From assembly GCA_001804885.1 (NCBI GenBank), contig MHBM01000289.1, positions 2,860 to 36,395 of the forward strand: a DNA stretch of 33,536 bases. Reading direction: 5' to 3'. A program made the position numbers and the translations under genes. This DNA comes from Lentisphaerae bacterium RIFOXYA12_FULL_48_11 (lineage in GTDB: Bacteria > Verrucomicrobiota > Kiritimatiellia > UBA8416 > YA12-FULL-48-11). This document shows, piece after piece, positions 6,732-16,077 of the stretch. The stretch's first letter is position 1. Each line of letters opens with the position of its first letter. A model generated the notes under the pieces. That model was not told the DNA's origin. It saw only the letters and a program-made list of their open reading frames with translations, and searched no databases.

Positions 6732-8648
6732 ATGAAGCAAAATAGCATAAGAACTTGTTTAATACAGATGGAGATAAAGCCCGGCAGGCCAGCGGAAAAT
6801 GTCACATCCATGCTCAAATCCATCGAAAATGCACGCATCGATGGAATTGAACTAGTTATTTTTCCCGAAATGGCAATTCCGGGTTACTTGATTGGTGATG
6901 AATGGGAGCACGAGGCATTTCTCAGGGAATGTGAAGAATGCTGCAACGAAATACGAACTGCTTCCAGGGACCTTATTATTGTTTTTGGAAGTGTTGGTAT
7001 AGACTGGCAGAAAAAAAATGAGGACGGTCGTACCAGGAAATACAACTCTTTGTTCGTGGCCGAAAATGGAAAATTCATAGCCCCGGACAACAGCCCTTAT
7101 AACTTCGTAATCAAGGCGCTCCTTCCCAACTACCGGGAATTCGATGATAGCCGCCATTTCTTCGATCTTCGCAAACTAGCATTAGAACTGAACACCTCCA
7201 TCGACAAACTGACGTCACCTGTAAAGACAAGCAAATTAAACCTTGGCTGTGCCCTCTGCGAGGACGCATGGGACATTGACTACAGTTTTTCGCCCTTGAA
7301 CGTCCTTGCAGGTAAGAATGTGGATCTATTTGTAAATATCAGCTGTTCACCGTTCACAGTGAATAAGAACTTGAAAAGAAATAAGGTATTCTCAGGAAAA
7401 GCAACACAACTTAAGGTACCCCTTGCTTACGTGAACAACGTCGGGATCCAGAACAACGGAAAAACGGTATTTACATTCGACGGCTCATCCTGCATCTACG
7501 ACAGCCATGGTAATCAGATTGTCTGCAGCCCACCTTTCGAAGAGGAAACACTTACATACGATATTCCACTGAATGGCGAACAATTCGGTGATCCAATTCA
7601 GTTCAAGGAAGACAGTATCGCCGAGATTTACAGGGCCTTAGACTTCGGGACACGCAAATTCATGGAATTATGCGGTATAACCCGCATAACTATAGGTGTG
7701 TCCGGCGGGATAGACTCAGCCGTTGCTGCCGCCATTTACCGTCACATTCTGCACCCAAAAGATCTACTTCTCGTCAATATGCCCGGAAAATTCAACTCAC
7801 AGACAACAAAAAACCTGGCAAAAGAACTTGCCGATAATCTTCATTGTTTCTATACGGAAGTACCTATTGATGACAGTGTAAGGTTAACAATTGGCCAAAT
7901 TAACGGCAGGACAATCAGTAACACTGCAAATGGTATTCACCAGGGACTTGGCCTAAGCCAGCTCATGCTTGAGAATGTTCAGGCACGCGACAGGTCTTCA
8001 AGAATTCTTGCTGCAATTTCTGCTGCATTTGGTGGTGTCTTCACATGTAATGCCAACAAATCGGAGACAACAGTCGGTTATTCCACCCTTTACGGTGACT
8101 TGTCAGGATATCTGGCCAATCTGGCCGATCTATGGAAAACCGAAATATATCAGCTGGCCGCTTACTTGAATGAAAATATTTTCCATTCGAAGGTAATTCC
8201 GCAGGGTATTTTTGATGTTAAGCCTTCAGCAGAGCTGAGCAGCACACAGAATGTTGATAGAGGTCAGGGTGATCCAATAATCTACCCATATCATGATCTG
8301 CTGTTCAAGAGCTGGGTTGAATCCTGGAACAGGACAACACCAGAAGAAATTCTTGCCTGGTATATAGACGGCCAACTTGAAGAAAAACTTGGATATAAGG
8401 AAGGCAAGATCTCAAATCTATTCATGGATGCGTCTGAATTTGTGACAGACCTTGAACGCTGGTGGGGACAGTATCAGGGGATGGGTCTTGCAAAGCGTAT
8501 TCAAGCCCCGCCAGTGCTGGCCATAAAGAAACGCGCATTCGGCTTCGACCACCGTGAATCCCAAATGGGTATACGCTATACACGCAAGTACACAGAAATG
8601 AAAAAGGAACTCCTCGGTCAAGCCATGCCCCGATCAAAGATCAATTAA
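6732..8648 (+). CDS. nadE: Glutamine-dependent NAD(+) synthetase
   Basis: This enzyme amidates nicotinate adenine dinucleotide to NAD with ATP and ammonia drawn from glutamine. The 638 residues have an N-terminal nitrilase-type glutaminase with the Glu-Lys-Cys triad (Glu46 in FPEMAIPGY, Lys128 in IKALLPNY, Cys176 in ALCEDAW). A C-terminal synthetase domain follows with the ATP pyrophosphatase loop SGGIDS (324-329) and later KSETTVGYSTLYGDLSG and KPSAEL. It is the two-domain bacterial form, of normal length. No strong Shine-Dalgarno precedes the ATG, but the N-terminus aligns with the family start. Its last 8 nt overlap the end of selD on the other strand. Confidence 0.96.
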   Translation: MKQNSIRTCLIQMEIKPGRPAENVTSMLKSIENARIDGIELVIFPEMAIPGYLIGDEWEHEAFLRECEECCNEIRTASRDLIIVFGSVGIDWQKKNEDGRTRKYNSLFVAENGKFIAPDNSPYNFVIKALLPNYREFDDSRHFFDLRKLALELNTSIDKLTSPVKTSKLNLGCALCEDAWDIDYSFSPLNVLAGKNVDLFVNISCSPFTVNKNLKRNKVFSGKATQLKVPLAYVNNVGIQNNGKTVFTFDGSSCIYDSHGNQIVCSPPFEEETLTYDIPLNGEQFGDPIQFKEDSIAEIYRALDFGTRKFMELCGITRITIGVSGGIDSAVAAAIYRHILHPKDLLLVNMPGKFNSQTTKNLAKELADNLHCFYTEVPIDDSVRLTIGQINGRTISNTANGIHQGLGLSQLMLENVQARDRSSRILAAISAAFGGVFTCNANKSETTVGYSTLYGDLSGYLANLADLWKTEIYQLAAYLNENIFHSKVIPQGIFDVKPSAELSSTQNVDRGQGDPIIYPYHDLLFKSWVESWNRTTPEEILAWYIDGQLEEKLGYKEGKISNLFMDASEFVTDLERWWGQYQGMGLAKRIQAPPVLAIKKRAFGFDHRESQMGIRYTRKYTEMKKELLGQAMPRSKIN

Positions 8649-10284
8649 TCTTCAAGTCATTCTTTAACTCGTTCCACAACATCAGTGCGCGGCAACCGGC
8701 AAAAGCAACGGCAAGTGCGGCCGCCTCCTCGAGTTCTTCCTTCCCTATACCCATTTCAAGAGATTTCTTTATGTGGATACGGGAACAGGGAACACAATGA
8801 ACCGCAAGCCCAAGCGCAACAGCCATCAGTTCCTTGCTAACCACGTCAATGGCACCAGGCGCCATCGCAGAACCCATAAAATCCTGGAACATTTTCATCG
8901 CCTTATCTGTACCACCTGAACCATGTGCACAGCATTCGCTTTCAGCTTTGCTTTCTTTTGCGCTCATCTTCTGTTCCCTTTCAGTCTTTGAAATCACAGG
9001 AATATTTCTTTGATCACCACAAACCAGAACGTTTATTTTGCCTTCCGACCTTTCGGTTATCCGACCGATAACCGCACTGCACAATACTCCGGCTTTTTGC
9101 ATTTCCCTGACAGTATTCTCCACCTTGTCGGCAGGCAACGCTATCAACAGCCCACCTGAAGTCTGGGCATCGAAAAGGACAGCTTTCATTTCCTCGGTAA
9201 TCGCCTTGTCAAAATCGACCCTTTGCGCACTGTAATCGGCATTCCGCTCATTTGCGCCTGAATATATCCCCTTCTGCGCACACTCGAGTACACCCGGAAA
9301 CAGCGGCAACCTGTCGAACCATATCTCAGCTGTAACCTTGCTTTCTGCCACTAACTGCGAGAGGTGCCCCAACAAACCAAACCCCGTCACGTCAGTACAT
9401 GCCTTCGCCCCGTATTTGACCATTACTTCAGCCGCCTTACGGTTCAATGTGGTCATTGACAAAGTTGCAGCTTCCATGGAGCCATCAGGGGCTCGCCCGA
9501 TCTGGTTAGACAGAGAAATAATGCCTGTTCCCAGCGGCTTCGTTAGCACCAGAACATTACCAGGCTCGGCACCAGCATTTGTAACAATTCCCCTGCCGCT
9601 GATTAGGCCTGTCACAGCAAATCCGAACTTTATTTCTTCGTCATTAATACTGTGACCACCCAGCAGAATCGTGCCAGCCTCTTTAAGAACATCCATTCCG
9701 CCGCGGATAATATCCGTCATCGCGGAAGAAGGGAGAGACTCTATCGGGAAACCTATAATAGACAATGCCGTTATCGGTTTTCCACCCATCGCATACACAT
9801 CGCTCAACGAATTACATGCTGCTATCTTACCGAAGAGATACGGATCATCAACGCCAGGCGTAAAGACATCTACTGTCTGCACAATCGTGACATCATCAGT
9901 CAGTTTAAAAACCCCAGCATCGTCAGCTGTGGCCATTCCGACCAGCAGACGCGGATCTTCCACCACAGGCAGACTCTTCAGTACCTCGTGGAGATCTTTC
10001 TGTCCTATCTTGCTTGCACAGCCAGCACTGCGAATATGTTCAGTAAGCCTGACCGGTTTACCGGCCGTTTCAAGGGGAACCTTCTCTCCGGCACAGGTAC
10101 ATACATTCTTTTCCTGGAAAAGAGTACAAGGACATGGTTTCCGAGGATCGCACACGCAATGCCCAAGCTTAATTGACCTCGCCATCACCCTTTTTCGCTT
10201 TTCCTTAGCATCCATAAATTCACCAGTTAAACAAACAACCGCATCACAATCCCCATGGACTCTGCATTTTTCTGCTTCAGGCAC
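8641..10284 (-). CDS. selD: Selenide, water dikinase (SelD) with N-terminal Cys-rich segment and C-terminal AhpD-like domain
   Basis: SelD makes selenophosphate from selenide and ATP, the selenium donor for SelA. Of 547 residues, about 78-435 form the dikinase, with the catalytic loop AGCASK (Cys89, Lys92; the second Cys of the usual GCGCK is Ser91), the DDAG motif (121-124) and the GGHSI and DVTGFGLLGH signatures. Residues 1-66 carry nine cysteines, including HCVCDPRKPCPC and VCTC, suggesting metal or selenium handling. From about 464 there is a carboxymuconolactone decarboxylase/AhpD-type helical domain with CVPCSRIH (Cys497, Cys500, His504), a likely thiol redox site. The GTG start lies within the selB 3' end (8-nt overlap). 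ATG at 10215 is an alternative start. SelD assignment is certain; the roles of the extra domains are inference. Confidence 0.95.
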   Translation of the reverse strand: MPEAEKCRVHGDCDAVVCLTGEFMDAKEKRKRVMARSIKLGHCVCDPRKPCPCTLFQEKNVCTCAGEKVPLETAGKPVRLTEHIRSAGCASKIGQKDLHEVLKSLPVVEDPRLLVGMATADDAGVFKLTDDVTIVQTVDVFTPGVDDPYLFGKIAACNSLSDVYAMGGKPITALSIIGFPIESLPSSAMTDIIRGGMDVLKEAGTILLGGHSINDEEIKFGFAVTGLISGRGIVTNAGAEPGNVLVLTKPLGTGIISLSNQIGRAPDGSMEAATLSMTTLNRKAAEVMVKYGAKACTDVTGFGLLGHLSQLVAESKVTAEIWFDRLPLFPGVLECAQKGIYSGANERNADYSAQRVDFDKAITEEMKAVLFDAQTSGGLLIALPADKVENTVREMQKAGVLCSAVIGRITERSEGKINVLVCGDQRNIPVISKTEREQKMSAKESKAESECCAHGSGGTDKAMKMFQDFMGSAMAPGAIDVVSKELMAVALGLAVHCVPCSRIHIKKSLEMGIGKEELEEAAALAVAFAGCRALMLWNELKNDLKIN

Positions 10285-12244
10285 TTTTCACTTCGCGTAA
10301 ATACCTCAAGTTCCCGACTCTCCTCGTCAGTCCTTTTGAATCCCAGTATTCAAGCAATGGGATGGAATATTTCCTGGTCGTACCGAGAACTTCCTTGAAC
10401 ACTCCCGATTCTATTGAGCCATTCTTCGTAATGTACTCAACCAGTTTCTGCTTTGATTCTTCGAGCCCATTCCTGCCCAGAACAACGTTATCGCAGATTA
10501 TCACCAGGTCACCAGTCTGTACAAGGAAGTCCAGGACAGGTTTAATCACAGGAGCCGGGGCACCTGCAATGGCTGGTAATTCGTCAAACCTTGGAGAAGC
10601 AAAACCGGTCTTTCTGTAAACATCCCTGATCTTCGCAGCCAGAGCCTCCTGGTTTTGGGAAAGATGAGGGGCCAGGCCAGGCACCTGGTAACCGCGCTCA
10701 GTCAACTTGACTTTTCCTTCCTCAATCAAGCCGGCCATGACGCGTTCAACCATATCATGATCCGTCTTCAGTTCCTTGAATAAATCCTTCTTCTCAAAAC
10801 CAAGATTCATTCGATGCAATAAGTGTAACCTGGAAAGCGAATCCAGAATTTCCTTCTCAACAACTTTCACAAAGTCAGCACAAACAAATCGGTCACCCGA
10901 GAACTCAAGGATCAACCCCTGCTCACACATGGCAGAAAGGTGTGTTTTGGCCGCCACATTATTAACCAACGAGAGTTTGGAAAGCTCAGCCAAAGGCATC
11001 GGCCTTGATCCAGAGTTTTTAAGTACATACAGGATAGCTGAAACAGGATTCTTGAATGCGTCCTCACGCTCCGAACAGGTTGCGATCCAATCTTCGCTTT
11101 TTGAACGACGTAACCTTTTCTTCTCAGGTTCCAAAACATATCCGCCTCCAAGTGTACAGGCCGGGCTCAGCATCCGTACAACAAAGAAATCGCCAGGCGC
11201 GGCAACAACAGGTTCGTTAAGCTGAATCTGGACATAAACATCCATGCCAGCCCTCAATGACGCGACATCGGGCAACACCAGGTAACCGGTAACATCAGCA
11301 GTGCCAACATGAAATCTTATCGCTGTCCTTGGTTTAAGAGGCTTGTCGAGTCCCGCAATCATGTGAAACTTAGCATTAATAAACCTTGCCGGCGTAAAAT
11401 AACCGGGCGAAGACAGGACAGAACCACGCACAGCTTCACTTATTTCCATATCCGCCATATTAAGAGCAACACACTCCCCAGCCCTGCCCTGTCCTGCATT
11501 CTGTCCATAAACCTGAACACCCTTCACCTTGCTTTTCTTTCCGGAAGGAAGAATTTCCAGTACGTCTCCCTGTTTCACCGCCCCCGAACGAGGAATTCCT
11601 GACACAATCGTTCCCCTGCCCTTCAGGACAAATGATCGTTCCACATGCATAAGAAACGGACCATCAGATCTGTGCTCAGCGGTCTTATCGACTGTCGCCA
11701 CAAATGCGCTATAGAAAGCATCGAAACCTGCTGCGGTCTTTGATGAAACCGGAACAACAGGAGCCCCTTCAAGAAAACTGCCTTTCACAAGATTCTTAAC
11801 AGCTTCAGAAACCTCGATGACCCTCTCTGTCGGGACAATGTCAATCTTCGTAATAATGATCATGCCAGATCGTATTCCCAGCAATCGGACAATATGAAAA
11901 TGTTCCAAGGTCTGAGGCATGATCCCATCATCCGCCGCAACAACCAGCATCACTGCATCTATCCCGCTAGCACCGGCAACCATGTTGTGAATGAATCGCT
12001 CATGCCCAGGCACATCCACAATTCCAACACGTCGGTTGTTGGGCAATATACATGTGGCAAACCCGAGATCAATGGTCATTCCCCTCGCCTTTTCTTCAGG
12101 CAGGGTGTCACAGTCACATCCGGTAAGTAGTTTTACAATGGCCGTTTTGCCATGATCGATATGTCCGGCAGTCCCGACAGTAAGGGTTACGGTCTGTTGA
12201 GAACTGTCCAATACTTTTAGAGAATTACAACAAGTGTTCGCCAT
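10277..12244 (-). CDS. selB: Selenocysteine-specific elongation factor SelB
   Basis: SelB delivers Sec-tRNA(Sec) to ribosomes at UGA codons next to a SECIS hairpin. The 655 residues show an EF-Tu-like GTPase with G1 GTAGHIDHGKT (24-34), G3 DVPGHE (77-82) and G4 TKID (132-135), then beta-barrel domains and a C-terminal half of winged-helix repeats that bind SECIS RNA. About 20 extra residues precede the usual start of the GTPase (MANTCCNSLK...). An internal start cannot be excluded, but ATG 12244 sits 6 nt after the selA stop, fitting an operon. It is the decoding partner for the UGA-containing gene at 20881. Confidence 0.96.
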   Translation of the reverse strand: MANTCCNSLKVLDSSQQTVTLTVGTAGHIDHGKTAIVKLLTGCDCDTLPEEKARGMTIDLGFATCILPNNRRVGIVDVPGHERFIHNMVAGASGIDAVMLVVAADDGIMPQTLEHFHIVRLLGIRSGMIIITKIDIVPTERVIEVSEAVKNLVKGSFLEGAPVVPVSSKTAAGFDAFYSAFVATVDKTAEHRSDGPFLMHVERSFVLKGRGTIVSGIPRSGAVKQGDVLEILPSGKKSKVKGVQVYGQNAGQGRAGECVALNMADMEISEAVRGSVLSSPGYFTPARFINAKFHMIAGLDKPLKPRTAIRFHVGTADVTGYLVLPDVASLRAGMDVYVQIQLNEPVVAAPGDFFVVRMLSPACTLGGGYVLEPEKKRLRRSKSEDWIATCSEREDAFKNPVSAILYVLKNSGSRPMPLAELSKLSLVNNVAAKTHLSAMCEQGLILEFSGDRFVCADFVKVVEKEILDSLSRLHLLHRMNLGFEKKDLFKELKTDHDMVERVMAGLIEEGKVKLTERGYQVPGLAPHLSQNQEALAAKIRDVYRKTGFASPRFDELPAIAGAPAPVIKPVLDFLVQTGDLVIICDNVVLGRNGLEESKQKLVEYITKNGSIESGVFKEVLGTTRKYSIPLLEYWDSKGLTRRVGNLRYLREVKSA

Positions 12245-12250
12245 AATTAT

Positions 12251-13639
12251 TCAATTCACTGCCTCGAGAATATAATGGACATCTTCAGGAAACACCGTAC
12301 GCATATCCAGAATCACCTCATCATCTTTTATATGCGGCACGACAGGTACAGCCGCCCTGCGGAATATTTTAGACAACATTTCCGCAGATATCTTCTTTGA
12401 AGCGATACTAACAGCGAAAGAAGGTAATTCAGAACCGGGCAAAGATCCTCCGCCCAAATAAGTTATCGTTTTTATCACAGAAACCTTGAGATCAGGCTTT
12501 AACGTCTGGATCTGCTTCGACAGTTGAACTGCCTGCATCTCAATTTCTGACAAAGATTTACCAAGCATGCAATAAATCGGATGTTTTTTGGCTAGAAGTT
12601 CAGGCGACTTGAATAATTTTAGAGTAGCTTCAAGCGCAGCCAGAGTCATCTTGCAAACCCTGAGCGCCCTGTAAAGAGGTTGCTTACGGATTTTTTCAAT
12701 AAGATCTTTACAACCCACGATCAGACCACCCTGCGGCCCGCCGATCAATTTATCCGTACTGAACAGTGCTATATCTGCACCAGCGGAAAGGCTTTCCCTG
12801 ACAGTAACCTCATGAGGAAGACCAAACAGTTCCAAAGGAATCAAAGCACCACAACCGAGGTCATCAACTACGATAATTCCGTGTTTCCGTCCAATCTCGG
12901 CGATTTTATCGATTCCAACTTCCTGCGTAAAACCAACGATATTAAAATTACTCTTATGTGCTTTCATCAACATGCCGGTCTTCGCGCATATCGCGGCTTC
13001 ATAATCTTTGGCATGTGTCTTGTTTGTAGTGCCTATTTCTCTCAAAATTGCGCCACTCTCAGCCATGACATCAGGCAGGCGGAAAGAACCACCGATCTCG
13101 ATCAATTCACCACGCGATATGACAACCTCCTTATCTTTTGCGAGAGCCCTGAGAACAAGCAACGTGGCACCGGCATTATTATTCACAAGAACGGCATCTT
13201 CAGCACCTGTCAACTCCCGGACAAGATCCAGAATACAACTTTCGCGACGGATCCTGTCACCGGTTTCCAGATCCATCTGTACATTGCAATAACCAATTGC
13301 ATCGAGAAGCGGAGTCCTTACCGACTCCGGCATTACTGCCCTGCCCAACCCCGTATGAAGGATAATACCAGTGGCATTTACGGCACGTTTCATACCTGAG
13401 CGCTGCAGGACCGATAGTAACAGAGCGGCTCTATCCAGGACAACGTCAACCGTCAAATCCGTGGGTTTCAAATCATCACCCTTTAAAATTAAATTTCGAA
13501 GTTCATCGAGTATTTTCCTGATTGTGTCGGCAACCATTGTATGGCCATAAGATTCTACGAGCGGAAAAGCCTGCGACAGCTGGAGTACAGCATCAACAGA
13601 TGGTATCTTTCGCAGTTTATCTTTGACCGGTAAAGACAT
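12251..13639 (-). CDS. selA: L-seryl-tRNA(Sec) selenium transferase SelA
   Basis: SelA is a PLP enzyme that converts Ser-tRNA(Sec) to Sec-tRNA(Sec) using selenophosphate. The 462 residues contain NATGIILHTGLGRA (88-101), VNNNAGA (152-158) and the PLP-binding lysine Lys297 in FSTDKLIGGPQGG, all characteristic. Length is normal. It heads the leftward operon selA-selB-selD. The ATG has no visible Shine-Dalgarno and lies close to the promoter candidate, so the mRNA may have almost no leader. tRNA-Sec is encoded 64 bp away on the other strand. Confidence 0.97.
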   Translation of the reverse strand: MSLPVKDKLRKIPSVDAVLQLSQAFPLVESYGHTMVADTIRKILDELRNLILKGDDLKPTDLTVDVVLDRAALLLSVLQRSGMKRAVNATGIILHTGLGRAVMPESVRTPLLDAIGYCNVQMDLETGDRIRRESCILDLVRELTGAEDAVLVNNNAGATLLVLRALAKDKEVVISRGELIEIGGSFRLPDVMAESGAILREIGTTNKTHAKDYEAAICAKTGMLMKAHKSNFNIVGFTQEVGIDKIAEIGRKHGIIVVDDLGCGALIPLELFGLPHEVTVRESLSAGADIALFSTDKLIGGPQGGLIVGCKDLIEKIRKQPLYRALRVCKMTLAALEATLKLFKSPELLAKKHPIYCMLGKSLSEIEMQAVQLSKQIQTLKPDLKVSVIKTITYLGGGSLPGSELPSFAVSIASKKISAEMLSKIFRRAAVPVVPHIKDDEVILDMRTVFPEDVHYILEAVN

Positions 13640-13650
13640 GGCAGATACTC

Positions 13651-13677
13651 GATATAAGATTGTGCAGGCAAAGTCAA
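13651..13677 (-). promoter_or_regulatory. Possible promoter of selABD
   Basis: On the minus strand TTGACT (13672-13677) is followed after 15 nt by TATATC (13651-13656), or after 17 nt by TATCGA. Either places the transcription start within about 10 nt of the selA ATG. Confidence 0.35.
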
Positions 13678-13703
13678 TAATGATACGGTATCGGTGTAAT
13701 TAT

Positions 13704-13800
13704 GGGAGTGAAAAGGTACCTGGTGGGCCTCCTGGACTTCAAATCCAGTGTGGGGCTTTAAACGGTCCCGGTTGGGTTCGATTCCCACTCACTCCCGCCA
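13704..13800 (+). tRNA. selC: tRNA-Sec (anticodon TCA)
   Basis: The 97-nt RNA has an 8-bp acceptor stem, GGGAGTGA pairing with TCACTCCC, and an encoded 3' GCCA. The anticodon arm CTGGA-CTTCAAA-TCCAG carries anticodon TCA at 13739-13741, reading UGA. A long D-stem, a long variable arm (about 13749-13770) and a T-loop TTCGATT complete it. Extended acceptor, long variable arm and UCA anticodon together identify the bacterial selenocysteine tRNA. The anticodon arm sequence is the same as in E. coli selC as I recall it. It is divergent from selA. Confidence 0.96.
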
Positions 13801-13911
13801 TTTGTTATATTCCATCCTCGCAGACTGGCGCGAACTCACCTTTAATAAAGAAACAGCTTTGACACAATTCATTACAATGCTAGATTATTACAGACAACGG
13901 AGGTTACGAAT

Positions 13912-14241
13912 ATGGTAATACTTACGATTCTCGATGGACCCGGCAAAGGTATGGTGAACGAGTTCCAGCAAGTCCTTGTAATCGGTCGCGGCGAGGGTAG
14001 CGATATGCAGATAGAAAACCCATCCCTTTCACGCAAACACGCAATGATCAGTATTCACGGTTCCACAGTCATACTTGAAGATCTAAACAGCACAAACGGC
14101 GTGATTGTGAACGGTAAAAAAGTGGAAAAGGCTAAACTCAAAGACGGCGAAGAGTTTACAGCCGGAGATTCTGTTTTCCGTGTAAACATTATCGCACCAC
14201 AGGATATCTCATACACAAGAATACTTAAAGCTAAGCGCTAG
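13912..14241 (+). CDS. Stand-alone FHA-domain protein
   Basis: The 109 residues are a single forkhead-associated domain, a phosphothreonine-binding beta-sandwich. Its signatures are IGRG (24-27), SRKH (40-43) and NSTNG (59-63), and it has a short basic tail. AGG lies about nine nt before the ATG. No kinase, phosphatase or secretion gene is adjacent, so the phosphorylated partner must be elsewhere. It lies between tRNA-Sec and the end of the ThuA gene. Fold is confident; function is unknown. Confidence 0.88.
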   Translation: MVILTILDGPGKGMVNEFQQVLVIGRGEGSDMQIENPSLSRKHAMISIHGSTVILEDLNSTNGVIVNGKKVEKAKLKDGEEFTAGDSVFRVNIIAPQDISYTRILKAKR

Positions 14242-14294
14242 AGCGGTTGTTGCAATTCAGAGCATACCATCTGTCACATGCATTCGATCTAACA

Positions 14295-15215
14295 TTACTG
14301 ATTCATTTTGGAAATCTTATCCTGAATCGCCCTGGCATTAAAATTTTCCGGCACCGGCTTAGCCAAATCAGCCTGCATTTCTTCCAGCGTTGGCGTCTTT
14401 GATGGAACCCCATCCTTGGGCACTTCAAGCTTGGCAATCCACACAATGGCATTAAGCACTGACTTGCGGAAACTGTCCTGAGCCCAATTCCAATGCTCAT
14501 GCATGCCTGTGAACCCCCAACCACGCCCACCGTTGGAACGCTCATAAGTCCAGCCTATTACTTCGGCCATCCCTGTCCGCTTTCTCACTTCAGGATTGCC
14601 GCTGTGCGGACCATCTTTACCCTGCCTTGTTCGCTCCGGTGGAACTGCTGCAAGGATAGGTGTAATTCCTTTCATATCATCAACAAATTTCATGTGATAA
14701 TACCACTCATCAGCACACTTAAACGGTTTGAGCCCGCGTGAAACAGGGTGATCGGGAAAGGATTTAAAATCCGCTTCCCAGTGTGGATTGACAGACCAAT
14801 GCTGAACATACGATCCACCGATCCATGCAATCAATCGGTCAATGGCTTTCTTATCAGTGGGATCAACAGTGTAATGAATACATGCAAGCCCTACTCCTTT
14901 CTGCATCAGGGGTTCGAGCCGATCTCCAAGGGACTTCACCAAAGCTCCGCCGTCGCTACCTAGAACGATTGCATCAGCTGTATCAATAGAAGAAAGATCC
15001 TTGTCGCTGGAAAGGATCACACATTCCAGATCGGGAACACCGGCATTCAGCATTCGGGCAAGCATTCTGAAAGCAGGCCCGTATGCATGTCCTCCATATC
15101 CATGGCTCTCAGGTCCATGAATAAAAACTATTTTCTTTTTGGCAGGTACATCAGCCGCAGAAACAATCCCAACGCACAATAATCCTATTAATGTTACCAA
15201 CACTGCTCTCTTCAT
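14295..15215 (-). CDS. Secreted ThuA-family protein
   Basis: The protein has about 306 residues, with a signal peptide (MKRAVLVTLIGLLCVGIVSA, cleavage near ADVPA) and a ThuA-type glutamine-amidotransferase-like fold. Conserved blocks include FIHGPESHGYGGHAYGP, GVGLACIHYTVD, GGSYVQHW, and GWGFTGMHEHWNW near the end. Family members are named after trehalose utilisation, but their reaction is unsettled; the type is common in Planctomycetes/Verrucomicrobia. ATG 15215 is chosen because GGAGGG lies seven to eight nt before it; ATG 15230 would overlap that site. It directly follows the dehydratase activator gene (15 nt), so it is probably the last gene of that operon. Confidence 0.85.
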   Translation of the reverse strand: MKRAVLVTLIGLLCVGIVSAADVPAKKKIVFIHGPESHGYGGHAYGPAFRMLARMLNAGVPDLECVILSSDKDLSSIDTADAIVLGSDGGALVKSLGDRLEPLMQKGVGLACIHYTVDPTDKKAIDRLIAWIGGSYVQHWSVNPHWEADFKSFPDHPVSRGLKPFKCADEWYYHMKFVDDMKGITPILAAVPPERTRQGKDGPHSGNPEVRKRTGMAEVIGWTYERSNGGRGWGFTGMHEHWNWAQDSFRKSVLNAIVWIAKLEVPKDGVPSKTPTLEEMQADLAKPVPENFNARAIQDKISKMNQ

Positions 15216-15230
15216 CCTTATACCCTCCAT

Positions 15231-16013
15231 TTAGATGCCATCTGCATTTCGAGCTGCAAGTATTGCAGCCCCTAGCGCACCAGTCAACTGCGGCTCTCGC
15301 GAAATAACAACCTTGCGATCGATAGCTTTTTCCAGGGCCTTATCCATCCCTGGGATCAGAGCGACCCCGCCTGTAAAAATAACAGGCTCAACAATATCTC
15401 GGCCTGCCATTGAAGATATCCGCGACGTAATTGACATCTGGACACCAGCAACTATATTTTCAGGTGTTTCACCTGAAGCCATCAGCCCTATTATTTCTGT
15501 TTCCGCAAATACAACGCACATGCTGCTGATAGCAGCTGCCTTATCCGACCGAACGGACATCTCGCCCAAATCTCCAAGCCGAACACCCAGTCTTGAGGCA
15601 ACTACTTCCAAGAACCGGCCGGTCCCGGCAGCACAACGATCGTTCATCACAAAATCACGGACACGCCCCCCAACCTCTAACCTGAGCACCTTGCTATCCT
15701 GACCGCCGATATCAACCACGGTCCTTGCTTCAGGCATCCAATGACTCACGCCGCAGGCGTGACAGGTAATTTCCGTGATTGTTGTATCAGCTAATTCAAT
15801 GGAGTTACGCCCATATCCGGTGGCAACAACCCGGCAAATATCCTTCCGAGACTTGCCGGCTTTCGCGATTACATCATTCAGCAGGGAATCAGCCAAGTCT
15901 GATTGCCTGACACCCTGGTCCTTTATACCGGAACCAATAATTTTCATCCCATCGGCATCAAACAATACAGCTTTGACTGTTCTCGAACCTGCATCTATGC
16001 CTGCAAATATCAT
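15231..16013 (-). CDS. Acyl-CoA dehydratase activase / double-cubane protein reductase (BadF/BadG/HgdC, YjiL type)
   Basis: This is an ATP-driven one-electron donor (archerase): a homodimer with one bridging 4Fe-4S cluster that pushes low-potential electrons into 2-hydroxyacyl-CoA dehydratases or double-cubane proteins. The 260 residues show an ASKHA-type phosphate loop GIDAGSRTVKAV (5-16), GGQDSK (103-108), the two cluster ligands Cys127 (NDRCAAGTGRF) and Cys166 (SSMCVVFAE), and GGVA (about 215-218). Length is normal. AGGAG lies about ten nt before the ATG. It is the only activator in an operon with three potential acceptor proteins upstream. The cluster makes it oxygen-sensitive. Confidence 0.94.
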   Translation of the reverse strand: MIFAGIDAGSRTVKAVLFDADGMKIIGSGIKDQGVRQSDLADSLLNDVIAKAGKSRKDICRVVATGYGRNSIELADTTITEITCHACGVSHWMPEARTVVDIGGQDSKVLRLEVGGRVRDFVMNDRCAAGTGRFLEVVASRLGVRLGDLGEMSVRSDKAAAISSMCVVFAETEIIGLMASGETPENIVAGVQMSITSRISSMAGRDIVEPVIFTGGVALIPGMDKALEKAIDRKVVISREPQLTGALGAAILAARNADGI

Positions 16014-16077
16014 TGATCCGCTTCTCCTGTCTCATTAAAAACAAGCCAGAACACACCTCTGCCAAATTGAGAAATCC

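Noticed and set aside
12680..13399. 239-codon plus-strand open frame opposite selA
   Set aside because: It is antisense to the clearly identified selA, with no ribosome site or recognisable domain.
14737..14745. CGTGAAACA, resembling half of a parS site
   Set aside because: Only one half-site is present, the left arm does not match, and it lies inside the ThuA coding sequence.
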